A DNA stretch of 15,398 nt, taken from positions 1 to 15,398 of the forward strand of contig PMJK01000141.1 in the NCBI GenBank assembly GCA_003158505.1. The letters run 5' to 3'. This stretch comes from Holophagaceae bacterium. Its GTDB lineage: Bacteria; Acidobacteriota; Holophagae; Holophagales; Holophagaceae. The notes under the pieces were generated by a model. It was not told the origin of the DNA, ran no database searches, and saw only the letters and a program-made list of their open reading frames with translations. How positions within the stretch are numbered: the stretch's first letter is position 1; each line of letters begins with the position of its first letter. Below are positions 7,344 to 14,156 of the stretch, piece by piece. The position numbers were made by a program, and so were the translations under genes.

Positions 7344-7349
7344 AGCATA
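7344..7349 (-). promoter_or_regulatory. Candidate -10 box of a leaderless SDR-gene transcript
   Basis: TATGCT on the minus strand, 6 bases before the ATG, followed by GG as in the surE and tsaB cases. A TAAACA sequence lies 18 bases further upstream (4 of 6 matches to TTGACA). Confidence 0.4.
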
Positions 7350-7398
7350 CGCCCCGGCATGAGAGGCTGTTTAGGCCCGGCACCCTAAGGGAGGACCC

Positions 7399-7494
7399 GT
7401 GTCCCCGCTCGTCAAGATCGTCCTGCTCGCCTGGCTCGTGCTGGGTCCCTTGGGGATCTGGCTGCGCCGGTATCGCCGCCGCAGCCGGGTTTGA
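7399..7494 (+). CDS. Small single-pass membrane protein, 31 residues
   Basis: A GTG start with a strong ribosome binding site, AAGGGAGG, 5 bases upstream. The product has a hydrophobic segment IVLLAWLVLGPLGIWL (7-22) and a tail with six arginines in the last nine residues. By the positive-inside rule the C-terminus would be cytoplasmic. The TGA stop at 7492-7494 abuts the stop of the kinase gene on the other strand, within the palindrome TGATCA. It fills the gap between the SDR gene and the kinase. I do not recognise a family. Strong initiation signal, clean membrane segment and neat fit argue for a real gene; its small size argues for caution. Confidence 0.6.
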   Translation: MSPLVKIVLLAWLVLGPLGIWLRRYRRRSRV

Positions 7495-9579
7495 TCAGGC
7501 CTTTCCCGCCCTCCTCGGGAGCACCAGGCTGAACCGGCTGCCCGAGGCCAGGGCCTCGTAGCGGGCTTCGCCGCCATGATCCTGGGCGATGCGGCGGGCG
7601 ATGGCGAGGCCGAGGCCGGTGCCCTTCCGTTTCGTGGAGAAGTAGGGCTCGAAGAGCCGCTCCCGGTCCACGTCCGGCACACCCACTCCGTCATCCGCCA
7701 CATCGTACCGGAGGGCCTCGCCCTCCACGGACAGGGACAACTGGATCGCGCCCTTGCCTTCGACCGCGGCCACCGCGTTGTCCACGTAATTGATGAGGGC
7801 CGCCTTCACCAGGTCGTCATCCCACAGGGCGGACACTGGCTCCTCGGGCAGGCGGACATCCCATCGGATTTCGGGGTAGTTCGGCCCATAGAGCGCGGCC
7901 ACCTGCCGCAACAGGTCCGTCGGATCGCAGGGCGAGAACTGCGGGACGGGCAGGCGCGCGAAGCGGCTGAAGCTGTCCACCAGCCGCGACAGGCTGGACA
8001 CTTCCGCGAGGATGGTCTCGGCGCCTTCCTGGATGGCGGCAGGATCAAGGCGGCCTTCGCGGTTGCGGCGCAACAGGCGCTGGGCCGTGAGCTGGATGGG
8101 CGTCAGCGGATTCTTCACCTCGTGGGCCATGCGCCGCGCCACCTCCTGCCAGGCGGCCCGCTTCTCCGCCTTGGCCAGCAGCGAGAGATCCTCCAGCACC
8201 GCCAGCACGCCGCCGCCCTGGATCGGTTCGAGGATGGCGCGCACGGGCCGTCCCTCCCCTTCGCCACCCAGCCGCATCTCCTCCTGGACGCCCCGCCTGG
8301 ATTCCCGCACCGCGGCCAGCAGTTCGGGCAGCCGCCCCATGCGGGGCAGCGCGGCCAGCGTCTCCCACCGGGCTTCGGTGGGATCGGAGTCTTCCAGGCC
8401 CAGCCAGGCTCGCGCGGCGGCGTTGAAGGTGCGCAGCTCGCCATCCGCCCGCCAGCTCATCACCCCCACGGGCAGGGCCGCCAGCAGCTGATCCAGGTAG
8501 GCTCGCTGCTGCTCGATGCGGCTGGCCTGCGTCTCGATGGCCGCCCGGTTGGTCTTCAGGTCGCGGGTCATGACGTTGAAGGTGCGGGCCAGGAAGGCCA
8601 GCTCATCCTCGCCCATCACGGGCAACTCCACATCCAGGTCGCCGCTGCCCACGCGCTGGGCGGCCTTGGCGAGGGCGCGGATGGGTTCGCTCAAGGATTT
8701 CGCCAGGGCCAGGCCCGACCACACGGCGAAGAAGAGGGTGAGCAGGGTCAGGAAGAGAAAGGTGCTCTGGGGCAGCGTCTGGAGGGTGTCCTTGGCGGCC
8801 CGGATCTGCTGGCTCTCCCGGAACCGCTGTTCCAACGCCAGCACCCGGTCCAGCTTCTCCCGGGGCATGAAGACGCCCACGGCCCAGGCGCCATCCCCCC
8901 GGGGCACTATGCGGAGCATCCAGAGGCCTTCCCGGGACTCCTGGGTGCTTTCCCCGCTCAAGGCCACCAGCACCGGCGGCGGACAATCCGGCCCGAGGTC
9001 GAGGGCCCTCACCCCCGCTTCCGCACCTTTTCCGAGGAAGGCCACCAGGTCCAGACCCGAGGCGGCCCGGATGACCTGCGGCTCCGCCGAGGCCGAGGCC
9101 AGCAGCCGGCCCGCGCCGAAGTCCAGCCGGGCCCGGGCGGCGGCGCGCAGATCCTCGGCCATCTTCCCGCCGTCGCGGATGGCCACTTCGGTCTCGGGGC
9201 TGAACCAGCGTTCCACATTCTTGTTGATGAAGTTCCGGCCCACCATGAAGAGGATGAGGCTCGGCACGATGCCCACGATGAACAGCGTGAGCACCATGCG
9301 GGTGCGCAGCCGGGAGCCCAGGATGCCGCTCTTGCGCTCGAAGTAGAGCTTGGCCACGCTGCGGGCCACGATGAAGAGCAGGGTGCCGATGGCCAGCACG
9401 TTGGCCAGGCCCAGGGCGAGGAGGGCCCAGCGCGAGGGCGCGTCCAGTCCGCCCCCGGCGATGCGGTTGCCCACGGCCTTGTAGGCCAGGATGGTCATGA
9501 GGATCAGCACGGCCAGGCCCACCGCCACGTAGAGGCGCGTCAGCTCGGGGTGGCGCTTGGGCTGGGGACTGATTGGCAT
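7495..9579 (-). CDS. NtrY-like membrane sensor histidine kinase
   Basis: A 694-residue two-component kinase. Membrane helices are at about 15-36, 52-72, 94-114 and 272-292, with a periplasmic sensing region of about 155 residues between the last two. A HAMP domain (about 291-345), a PAS domain (about 355-465) and a HisKA domain follow, with the phosphorylated histidine H486 in MAHEVKNPLTPIQL. The ATPase domain has N box NYVDN (597-601), DDGVGVP (629-635), F box EPYFSTK (644-650) and GTGLGLAIA (653-661). Everything needed for activity is present. Layout and the H box resemble NtrY, which normally works with NtrX, but no response regulator gene lies in the window. The start at 9579 has GGAG touching the ATG, too close for normal use, and TAGCCT 7 bases upstream. 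It is divergent from the methyltransferase gene, 47 bases apart. Confidence 0.93.
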   Translation of the reverse strand: MPISPQPKRHPELTRLYVAVGLAVLILMTILAYKAVGNRIAGGGLDAPSRWALLALGLANVLAIGTLLFIVARSVAKLYFERKSGILGSRLRTRMVLTLFIVGIVPSLILFMVGRNFINKNVERWFSPETEVAIRDGGKMAEDLRAAARARLDFGAGRLLASASAEPQVIRAASGLDLVAFLGKGAEAGVRALDLGPDCPPPVLVALSGESTQESREGLWMLRIVPRGDGAWAVGVFMPREKLDRVLALEQRFRESQQIRAAKDTLQTLPQSTFLFLTLLTLFFAVWSGLALAKSLSEPIRALAKAAQRVGSGDLDVELPVMGEDELAFLARTFNVMTRDLKTNRAAIETQASRIEQQRAYLDQLLAALPVGVMSWRADGELRTFNAAARAWLGLEDSDPTEARWETLAALPRMGRLPELLAAVRESRRGVQEEMRLGGEGEGRPVRAILEPIQGGGVLAVLEDLSLLAKAEKRAAWQEVARRMAHEVKNPLTPIQLTAQRLLRRNREGRLDPAAIQEGAETILAEVSSLSRLVDSFSRFARLPVPQFSPCDPTDLLRQVAALYGPNYPEIRWDVRLPEEPVSALWDDDLVKAALINYVDNAVAAVEGKGAIQLSLSVEGEALRYDVADDGVGVPDVDRERLFEPYFSTKRKGTGLGLAIARRIAQDHGGEARYEALASGSRFSLVLPRRAGKA

Positions 9580-9586
9580 CTCCAGC

Positions 9587-9592
9587 AGGCTA
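9587..9592 (-). promoter_or_regulatory. Candidate -10 box of a leaderless kinase transcript
   Basis: TAGCCT on the minus strand in GATAGCCTGCTGGAG, 7 bases before the ATG. There is no clear -35. It belongs to the same pattern as surE, tsaB and the SDR gene. Confidence 0.35.
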
Positions 9593-9626
9593 TCCTGGAA
9601 CCTTGCGGAAAGGCAGGCGGAAGCGA

Positions 9627-10886
9627 ATGGTGACGGACGATGCGGAGGCGGTGCGGCGGAACCTTCTGACGGGATTCATTCCCGGCAGCGGCCTCCCCAT
9701 CTTCGATCCGCCCCCGCCCGACGAGGCCTGGGACGCCGTGGAGGCCGAAGGGACGGCCTACCCGCGCCTGTCGCTGGAGTTCTGGACTTCGAAGCAACGG
9801 CAGGCGTCGAATCTCCACGAGATTTCCTACCGCGCCTGCTACAAGCCCCAGCTGCCGCGCCACTTCATCGAGCGCCTGACGCGGCCCAGGGAGCGGGTCT
9901 ACGACCCCTTCAGCGGTCGCGGCACCACGGCCATCGAAGCGGCCCTCCTGGGCCGCCGGGTGGCGGCCAACGACGTGAACCCCCTGTCGAGGATGCTGGC
10001 CGAGCCCCGCCTGACGCCACCGGATCCCATTGCTGTGGCCCAGCGGCTAAAGGAAATCCCCCTCAGGGGGACCTCCGATGCCCTGGACCTCGGCATGTTC
10101 TTTCATCCGGATACGGAAGCCGAGATCCGTGGCCTCCGCGACTGGTTCCTGGGCCGACAAGCTTCGGGCGGACTGGATGACCTCGACACCTGGATCCGCA
10201 TGGTGGCCACCAACCGGCTCACGGGCCACAGCCCCGGGTTCTTCTCGGTCTATACCCTGCCCCCCAACCAGGCGCTCACGGCCGAAAAACAACGGTCGAT
10301 CAACGCCCAGCGGGAGCAGGTACCCACCTATCGCGATACCCACGCGCTGATCCTGAAGAAGACGAAGCAGCTGCTGTCCGGCTTGGGGGCCATCCAGCGG
10401 CAGAACCTGTCCCTCGCGGCCCAGGATGCCCGCTTCCTCACGGGCGACGCGCGCGAGACCACCATGCTGCTCGAGGGCTGCATGGCCCTCACGGTCACCT
10501 CGCCCCCCTTCCTCGACGTGGTGGACTACACCGGCGACAATTGGCTGCGCTGCTGGTTCACGGGCCTCGACGCCGAGGCCATCGGGCGCGGCATCAGCAC
10601 GCCCCGCACGGTGGTGGCCTGGTCCGAGACGATGGGGACCGTCTTCGAAGAGCTCTACCGCCTCACGCAGCGGGGCGGCTTCGTGGCCTTCGAGGTGGGC
10701 GAAATCCGACGGGGAAAAGTGAAACTCGATGAAGTCGTGCTCCCCCTGGGCCTGCGGGCCGGCTTCAAGGCCCACGGCGTCCTCGTGAACAGCCAGACCT
10801 TCACCAAGACCGCCCACATCTGGGGCGTGGGCAACAACGACAAGGGCACCAACAGCAATCGCATCGTGCTGTTCGAAAAGGGCTAG
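9627..10886 (+). CDS. SAM-dependent methyltransferase, probably DNA (N4-cytosine or N6-adenine)
   Basis: A 419-residue protein. HEISYRACYKPQLPRHFIERL (64-84) resembles motif X. Motif I, the SAM-binding loop, is DPFSGRGTTAIEA (93-105), followed by AANDVNPL. The catalytic TSPPF (291-295) comes about 190 residues later. The C-terminal part, with KTAHIWGVGNNDKGTNSNR (394-412), is conserved in related proteins as I recall them. The order motif I, spacer/recognition region, motif IV is that of alpha-class enzymes, while TSPPF is more usual in N4-cytosine enzymes. An RNA target is not excluded. The start at 9627 follows a purine-rich GGCGGAAGCG. No restriction endonuclease is nearby, so it is an orphan. 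Its stop shares the tetramer CTAG with the rimI stop on the other strand. Confidence 0.85.
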   Translation: MVTDDAEAVRRNLLTGFIPGSGLPIFDPPPPDEAWDAVEAEGTAYPRLSLEFWTSKQRQASNLHEISYRACYKPQLPRHFIERLTRPRERVYDPFSGRGTTAIEAALLGRRVAANDVNPLSRMLAEPRLTPPDPIAVAQRLKEIPLRGTSDALDLGMFFHPDTEAEIRGLRDWFLGRQASGGLDDLDTWIRMVATNRLTGHSPGFFSVYTLPPNQALTAEKQRSINAQREQVPTYRDTHALILKKTKQLLSGLGAIQRQNLSLAAQDARFLTGDARETTMLLEGCMALTVTSPPFLDVVDYTGDNWLRCWFTGLDAEAIGRGISTPRTVVAWSETMGTVFEELYRLTQRGGFVAFEVGEIRRGKVKLDEVVLPLGLRAGFKAHGVLVNSQTFTKTAHIWGVGNNDKGTNSNRIVLFEKG

Positions 10887-11365
10887 CCACGCTGGTAGAG
10901 GGCCGCGTCTTCGCCGTCCGGGTAGTAGCCGGGCCGCAGGCCGCAGGGCTTCCAGCCGCAGGCGCGGTAGAGCTGGATGGCGGCTTGGTTGGACACCCGC
11001 ACTTCCAGATAGAGATGGGTGAGTCCCTCCGCCTCCAGGTCGCGCTGGCAGGCCTCCAGGAGGAGGCGGCCCAGGCTCTGGCCCCGATGGGCCGGGTCCA
11101 CGGCGATACGCAGCAGCTCCGCCTCCCCCGCCGCCGGGATGCAGGCCCAGCGGGCGAAGGCCACCTCGGGGAGCAGCCACAGGGCCTCGTGCTCGGCCGG
11201 GGCCTTCCAGGCCACCCCGAAGGCCGTGCGATCCAGGCGCACCACCCATTCGGGCAACGGCTCCCCAGCCCCCAGCCGCTGAATCTTGCTCTCCGGCTTC
11301 CAGTCTCCCCTGTGGAACGCATGCGTTTCCCGGGATCTATGGTCTCCCTCCGGCCTGCCCGTCAT
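10883..11365 (-). CDS. rimI: Ribosomal-protein-alanine N-acetyltransferase RimI (GNAT)
   Basis: A 160-residue GNAT protein; the family enzyme acetylates the N-terminus of ribosomal protein S18. The acetyl-CoA loop is LLRIAVDPAHRGQSLGRLLL (84-103). LEVRVSNQAAIQLYRACGW (120-138) and RPGYYPDGEDAALY (144-157) are the RimI-type C-terminal motifs. The ATG at 11365 overlaps the tsaB stop as ATGA, so the genes are translationally coupled, a common tsaB-rimI arrangement. The open frame extends far upstream across tsaB, but that extension is shadow sequence. The first 40 residues are not conserved, so a slightly later start is possible. Confidence 0.92.
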   Translation of the reverse strand: MTGRPEGDHRSRETHAFHRGDWKPESKIQRLGAGEPLPEWVVRLDRTAFGVAWKAPAEHEALWLLPEVAFARWACIPAAGEAELLRIAVDPAHRGQSLGRLLLEACQRDLEAEGLTHLYLEVRVSNQAAIQLYRACGWKPCGLRPGYYPDGEDAALYQRG

Positions 11366-12057
11366 CGGGCCACGCCCTTGCGCAGGGCCTCCGACAGATG
11401 GGCCGCCGCCAGGGGAGAGTTCACCGCCGCGTCCGTCTCCCGCAGGTAGAAGGGCACCAGGGGCGCTTCCGGGGGGCACTGGGACACGCGCCGGGCCAGG
11501 GCCACCAGGCCCGCCAGGGTGGCCGCGCCTTCGTCCTCTAGCCTGATGCGATGGGCGGGCAGCAGGGCCTCGACCTTGGCCGCGAAGGCCTCCGGAGCCC
11601 ACCAGGCTTCCCCGCTCACGCGCTCGGGCAGCGCCGTGAGGAGATGCTTTGCCGCGGGTTCCGCAGGGCCCTCCTCCCAGCGCTGGTGGAAGGCCTCGTT
11701 GCGCTGGCCGTCCAGCAGGACCCAGAAGGGGCCCCTCACGCCTGCCTGGCGCAGGGCCTCGGCCCGCAGTTCGAAGGCGGAAAAGCCCCAGGTGGGCAGG
11801 CCCGCGAGGCCGAAGCCCTCCGCCGTGGCCACGCCGATGCGCAGGCTGGTGAAGCCCCCGGGCCCCAGGCAGGCCGCCACGCCGGACAGCTCCTTCGGGG
11901 CCGCCCCGGCCTCGGCCATCAGGTCGTTCAGGGTGGGGAGGAGCCGTTCGCTGTGCCCCCGCCCCACGCCGGACAGCACCCGCCGGGCCCACACCCGGTC
12001 CCCCTGGATCAGGGCCAGGTGCAGGATCTCCGTGGTGGTGTCGAGGGCCAGCAGCAT
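11362..12057 (-). CDS. tsaB: tRNA threonylcarbamoyladenosine biosynthesis protein TsaB
   Basis: A partner of TsaD and TsaE in making t6A at position 37 of ANN-decoding tRNAs, in the cytoplasm. Its 231 residues match the family. LLALDTTTEILHLALIQG (2-19) opens the ASKHA fold, GRGHSERLLPTLNDLM (33-48) and ACLGPGGFTSLRIGVATAEG (62-81) are signature segments, and WVLLDGQRNEAFHQRW follows. It starts 26 bases after the hemerythrin stop and overlaps rimI. There is no Shine-Dalgarno sequence, but TACACT lies 6 bases before the ATG, so it may also be made from its own leaderless message. Confidence 0.94.
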   Translation of the reverse strand: MLLALDTTTEILHLALIQGDRVWARRVLSGVGRGHSERLLPTLNDLMAEAGAAPKELSGVAACLGPGGFTSLRIGVATAEGFGLAGLPTWGFSAFELRAEALRQAGVRGPFWVLLDGQRNEAFHQRWEEGPAEPAAKHLLTALPERVSGEAWWAPEAFAAKVEALLPAHRIRLEDEGAATLAGLVALARRVSQCPPEAPLVPFYLRETDAAVNSPLAAAHLSEALRKGVAR

Positions 12058-12063
12058 GGGGCC

Positions 12064-12069
12064 AGTGTA
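12064..12069 (-). promoter_or_regulatory. Candidate -10 box of a leaderless tsaB transcript
   Basis: TACACT on the minus strand in GATACACTGGCCCC directly before the ATG (6-base gap). It is strikingly like GATAGACTGGGGC before surE. No good -35 is visible. Confidence 0.4.
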
Positions 12070-12083
12070 TCGGGGCGTTGGTC

Positions 12084-12494
12084 CTAGGCCGCGACCCCTC
12101 TGGCGCGCAGGTAATCCCCGAACTCACGGTCCTGGCCCAGGATGTGTTCCACCAGCCAGGACTCCAGGAATTCCACCAAGGCCTCGGTAGGCGCCACCCG
12201 TCCGGCGCGGAAATCAACGATGAAGTCGCACACCTTCAGGACCAGGGTCGCGTGGGCCGCGAAATGGGCCGCGGCGCCCGGGTAGCCGTACTGGATCATC
12301 AGCGCCTCTTCCGTCTTGAAGTGGCTGACCGTGTAATCCCGGAGGAAATTCAGGACAGTGGCCAGCTCCGCCTTGTCCTTCCCCAGGTCCATGGCCAAAT
12401 GCAACCGGTTCAGGGCCGCAACCAATTCCCGGTGGTCCTCATCGATCTTGGCGAAGCCCACCTCCAAAGCTGGGGTCCATTTCATGTAGTCCAT
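12084..12494 (-). CDS. Bacteriohemerythrin
   Basis: A 136-residue four-helix di-iron protein that binds oxygen or senses it. All seven iron ligands are visible: H21 (DEDH), H58 and E62 (HFKTE), H77 and H81 (HFAAH), H117 and D122 (HILGQD). N-terminal MKWTPALEVGFAKIDEDH is typical. The start at 12494 is chosen over an upstream in-frame ATG at 12578 because AGGAG lies 8 bases before it and the homologous sequence begins there. It is a single-domain form, not fused to a chemoreceptor or GGDEF domain. It lies downstream of the rpmB terminator and 26 bases upstream of tsaB. Confidence 0.95.
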   Translation of the reverse strand: MDYMKWTPALEVGFAKIDEDHRELVAALNRLHLAMDLGKDKAELATVLNFLRDYTVSHFKTEEALMIQYGYPGAAAHFAAHATLVLKVCDFIVDFRAGRVAPTEALVEFLESWLVEHILGQDREFGDYLRARGVAA

Positions 12495-12641
12495 GCGGCT
12501 GCTCCTGAGATCTTGCACATCAACGGCGCGGTCCACCATTGAAGACGCCCTTGTATCGGGCCGACTCCCAGCCGCCATGAATTTGCGGACCCGCCCTGGG
12601 CCGAGCGATCAGGGGCCCGGCTGCCCGTGGATCCGAAGCCT

Positions 12642-12682
12642 GGGCCGCCGAGCCCTGGGGAGGCGGCCCCTTCGCGAGGGCC
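12642..12682. repeat. Competing GC-rich inverted repeats upstream of the hemerythrin gene
   Basis: GGGCCGCC (12642-12649) can pair with GGCGGCCC (12662-12669). Part of the latter, GGCCC (12665-12669), can instead pair with GGGCC (12678-12682). The two hairpins exclude each other. They lie between the rpmB terminator and the hemerythrin start, in what may be a leader. In a GC-rich genome this could be chance. Confidence 0.35.
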
Positions 12683-12689
12683 GTACGTG

Positions 12690-12715
12690 AAAAAGCGGCC
12701 CCTCGGGCCGCTTTT
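12690..12715 (-). terminator. Strong bidirectional-type terminator downstream of rpmB
   Basis: An 11-base perfect stem, AAAAGCGGCCC (12691-12701) and GGGCCGCTTTT (12705-12715), with a 3-base loop. It has an A tract on one side and a T tract on the other, so it reads as an intrinsic terminator on either strand. It lies 17 bases past the rpmB stop and separates rpmB from hemerythrin. Confidence 0.9.
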
Positions 12716-12732
12716 AACTTGGAAAGGAGGAT

Positions 12733-12924
12733 CTAGCAGGCCTTGAGGACCTTGCCCGCCTGGATGCAGGAGGTGCAGACGCGCATGCGCCTGGGGACGC
12801 CACCCACGAGGGCCCGCACGCGCTGGATGTTCGGATTCCACCGGCGCTTGGTGATGTTGTTGGAATGGGAGACGTTATTCCCGAACTGGGGCTTCTTGCC
12901 GCAAATTTCGCACTGACGGGACAT
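12733..12924 (-). CDS. rpmB: 50S ribosomal protein L28
   Basis: A 63-residue large-subunit ribosomal protein. MSRQCEICGKKPQFGNNVSH and the HSNNITKRRWNPNIQ segment are diagnostic. It is the zinc-ribbon (C+) form, with C5/C8 and C50/C53. The start at 12924 has GAGG upstream; the longer frame to 12993 crosses the promoter and is not used. It is monocistronic, between its own promoter and a strong terminator, and divergent from dprA. Confidence 0.97.
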   Translation of the reverse strand: MSRQCEICGKKPQFGNNVSHSNNITKRRWNPNIQRVRALVGGVPRRMRVCTSCIQAGKVLKAC

Positions 12925-12965
12925 GGGAACCTCACGAACCAAAGGTGAAAACAACCAAGAGAACC

Positions 12966-12993
12966 AGTTTAGCCAAGCAGGGGCATTACGCAA
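12966..12993 (-). promoter_or_regulatory. Probable rpmB promoter
   Basis: On the minus strand TTGCGT (12988-12993), a 16-base spacer and TAAACT (12966-12971). The expected RNA start is about 35 bases before the rpmB ATG. The stretch is AT-rich relative to the surroundings. Confidence 0.45.
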
Positions 12994-13029
12994 GGGGAAA
13001 GGGTCTGCGCGCCTCAGGGGGGACCGCCC

Positions 13030-13048
13030 GGCCGCCTCTTCGGCGGCC
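13030..13048. repeat. Hairpin in the rpmB-dprA intergenic region
   Basis: GGCCGCC (13030-13036) and GGCGGCC (13042-13048) with a TCTTC loop, 94 bases before the chosen dprA start. No T tract follows on either strand, so it is not a typical terminator. If dprA RNA starts upstream of it, it would sit in the leader. The rest of the 217-base gap shows nothing else clear apart from the rpmB promoter. Confidence 0.45.
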
Positions 13049-13141
13049 TCTGCTTCCCCCCTGGCCCCCGCAGTGGCGGCGAGCCAAGTTCGCCTCCCCT
13101 GCCCACTCCTCGCTTGCAGGGCGGGGCATCACCTGTCCAGG

Positions 13142-14005
13142 ATGGGAGGCATCCCCCCTGGAACCGCCGTGGACCTCCGCCTCTGGGCCCTCGCCTTCAC
13201 CGTGCTGGACTGGACCGAGCGCCAGAAGGCCGAGTGCTGGGCAGCCCTCCAGGCGGACGCGCAGCCGAACCTGGCCCCGGAGCAGGCCGAGGCCCTGGCC
13301 CGCCTGGAGGCCGACCTGCCCCGCCGCCAGCAGGAGACCCAGGCCCTCAACGGCCGCCTGCTGCTGCCGGGCGATCCCGGGGTGGACGACCTGCTGGCAC
13401 CGCTGCCCTACCCCGTGGCCCTGTGGGTGCGGGGGACCCTGCCCCCGGCCAAGGGCCCCCGGCTCGCCATCGTGGGCAGCCGCCAGGCCAGCCCTCAGGG
13501 CAAGGCCCGCACCCGGGCCTGGGCGAAGGCCCTCACGGAGGCTGGCGTGGCCGTGATCTCGGGCCTGGCCCGGGGCATCGACGGCGCGGCCCACGCGGGC
13601 GCCCTGGAAGCGGGCCCCACCTGGGGCGTCATGGGGTCGGGCCTGGAGCACCCCTATCCGCCCGAACACCAGCCCCTCATGGACCGCATCGTGGCCGCCG
13701 GCGGGGGCGTGATCACGCCCTTCCCCCCCGAGGCCCTGCCCCTCAAATGGCACTTCCCCCGGCGCAACTGGCTGCTGGCGGCCTGGTCGGATGGCGTGCT
13801 GGTCACCGAGGCGCGGCTGAAGTCCGGTTCCCTGGTCACGGCTCGCCTCGCCCTGGACCTGGGCAAGGAGCTTTGGGTCTGCCCCGGCGCCCCGGAAGAT
13901 TCTTCTGCCGAAGGGCCTAATGCATTGCTAAGAGAAGGCGCCGCACGAATTTGCCTTTCCCCGAACGACCTTATAGAGGACCTTGGCCTCGCACGGACCC
14001 CTTGA
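13142..14005 (+). CDS. dprA: DNA processing protein DprA (short form)
   Basis: Binds incoming single-stranded DNA and loads RecA in natural transformation. The Rossmann-like DprA domain covers about 85-270: LAIVGSRQASPQG (108-120), ISGLARGIDGAAHAGAL (139-155), MGSGLEHPYPPEH (164-176), FPRRNWLLAAWSDGVLVTEA (205-224), SGSLVTARLALDLGKELWVCPG (228-249) and PNALLREGA (259-267). At 287 residues it lacks the C-terminal winged-helix domain, and the N-terminal domain is short. The start is uncertain: ATG at 13142 (AGG touching it) or GTG at 13169. The long open frame back to 12923 overlaps the rpmB start and is rejected. topA follows on the same strand. Confidence 0.92.
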   Translation: MGGIPPGTAVDLRLWALAFTVLDWTERQKAECWAALQADAQPNLAPEQAEALARLEADLPRRQQETQALNGRLLLPGDPGVDDLLAPLPYPVALWVRGTLPPAKGPRLAIVGSRQASPQGKARTRAWAKALTEAGVAVISGLARGIDGAAHAGALEAGPTWGVMGSGLEHPYPPEHQPLMDRIVAAGGGVITPFPPEALPLKWHFPRRNWLLAAWSDGVLVTEARLKSGSLVTARLALDLGKELWVCPGAPEDSSAEGPNALLREGAARICLSPNDLIEDLGLARTP

Positions 14006-14038
14006 CAAACCTCTGCCCCTAGGTTCCATCCTTAGGGG
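14002..14038 (+). promoter_or_regulatory. Probable topA promoter with overlapping inverted repeat
   Basis: A perfect TTGACA (14002-14007) overlaps the dprA stop codon. The -10 is unclear (TTCCAT at 16 or CATCCT at 19 bases spacing). CCCCTA (14016-14021) and TAGGGG (14033-14038) form an inverted repeat, extended by GG/CC with one bulge, over the spacer and -10 region. It has no T tract, so an operator is more likely than a terminator. Confidence 0.4.
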
Positions 14039-14156
14039 CCGTTCAGGGCAGACAGCGTTCTTCTGGCAGCCCTGTTACGGCGCCTTATGCCGCCCCTCCC
14101 TTCGAGCCGAAAAAGTTGTTCTGAGAAGGCGGCTTAGCCCCCGGGGGTAGTGTCCA

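Noticed and set aside
7576..9633. 685-codon open frame on the plus strand, opposite the sensor kinase
   Set aside because: The kinase strand has all catalytic motifs; this frame is His/Gly/Gln-rich with no domain.
10058..10070. CCCCC-TCA-GGGGG hairpin
   Set aside because: Lies inside the methyltransferase coding sequence, with no T tract; most likely a codon-choice accident.
11366..12217. Upstream extension of the rimI frame giving a 444-residue protein
   Set aside because: It crosses tsaB in another frame; the ATGA overlap and RimI family length fix the start at 11365.
12923..13141. N-terminal extension of DprA by 73 codons
   Set aside because: It overlaps the rpmB start codon and promoter, is low-complexity, and is not part of the DprA fold.
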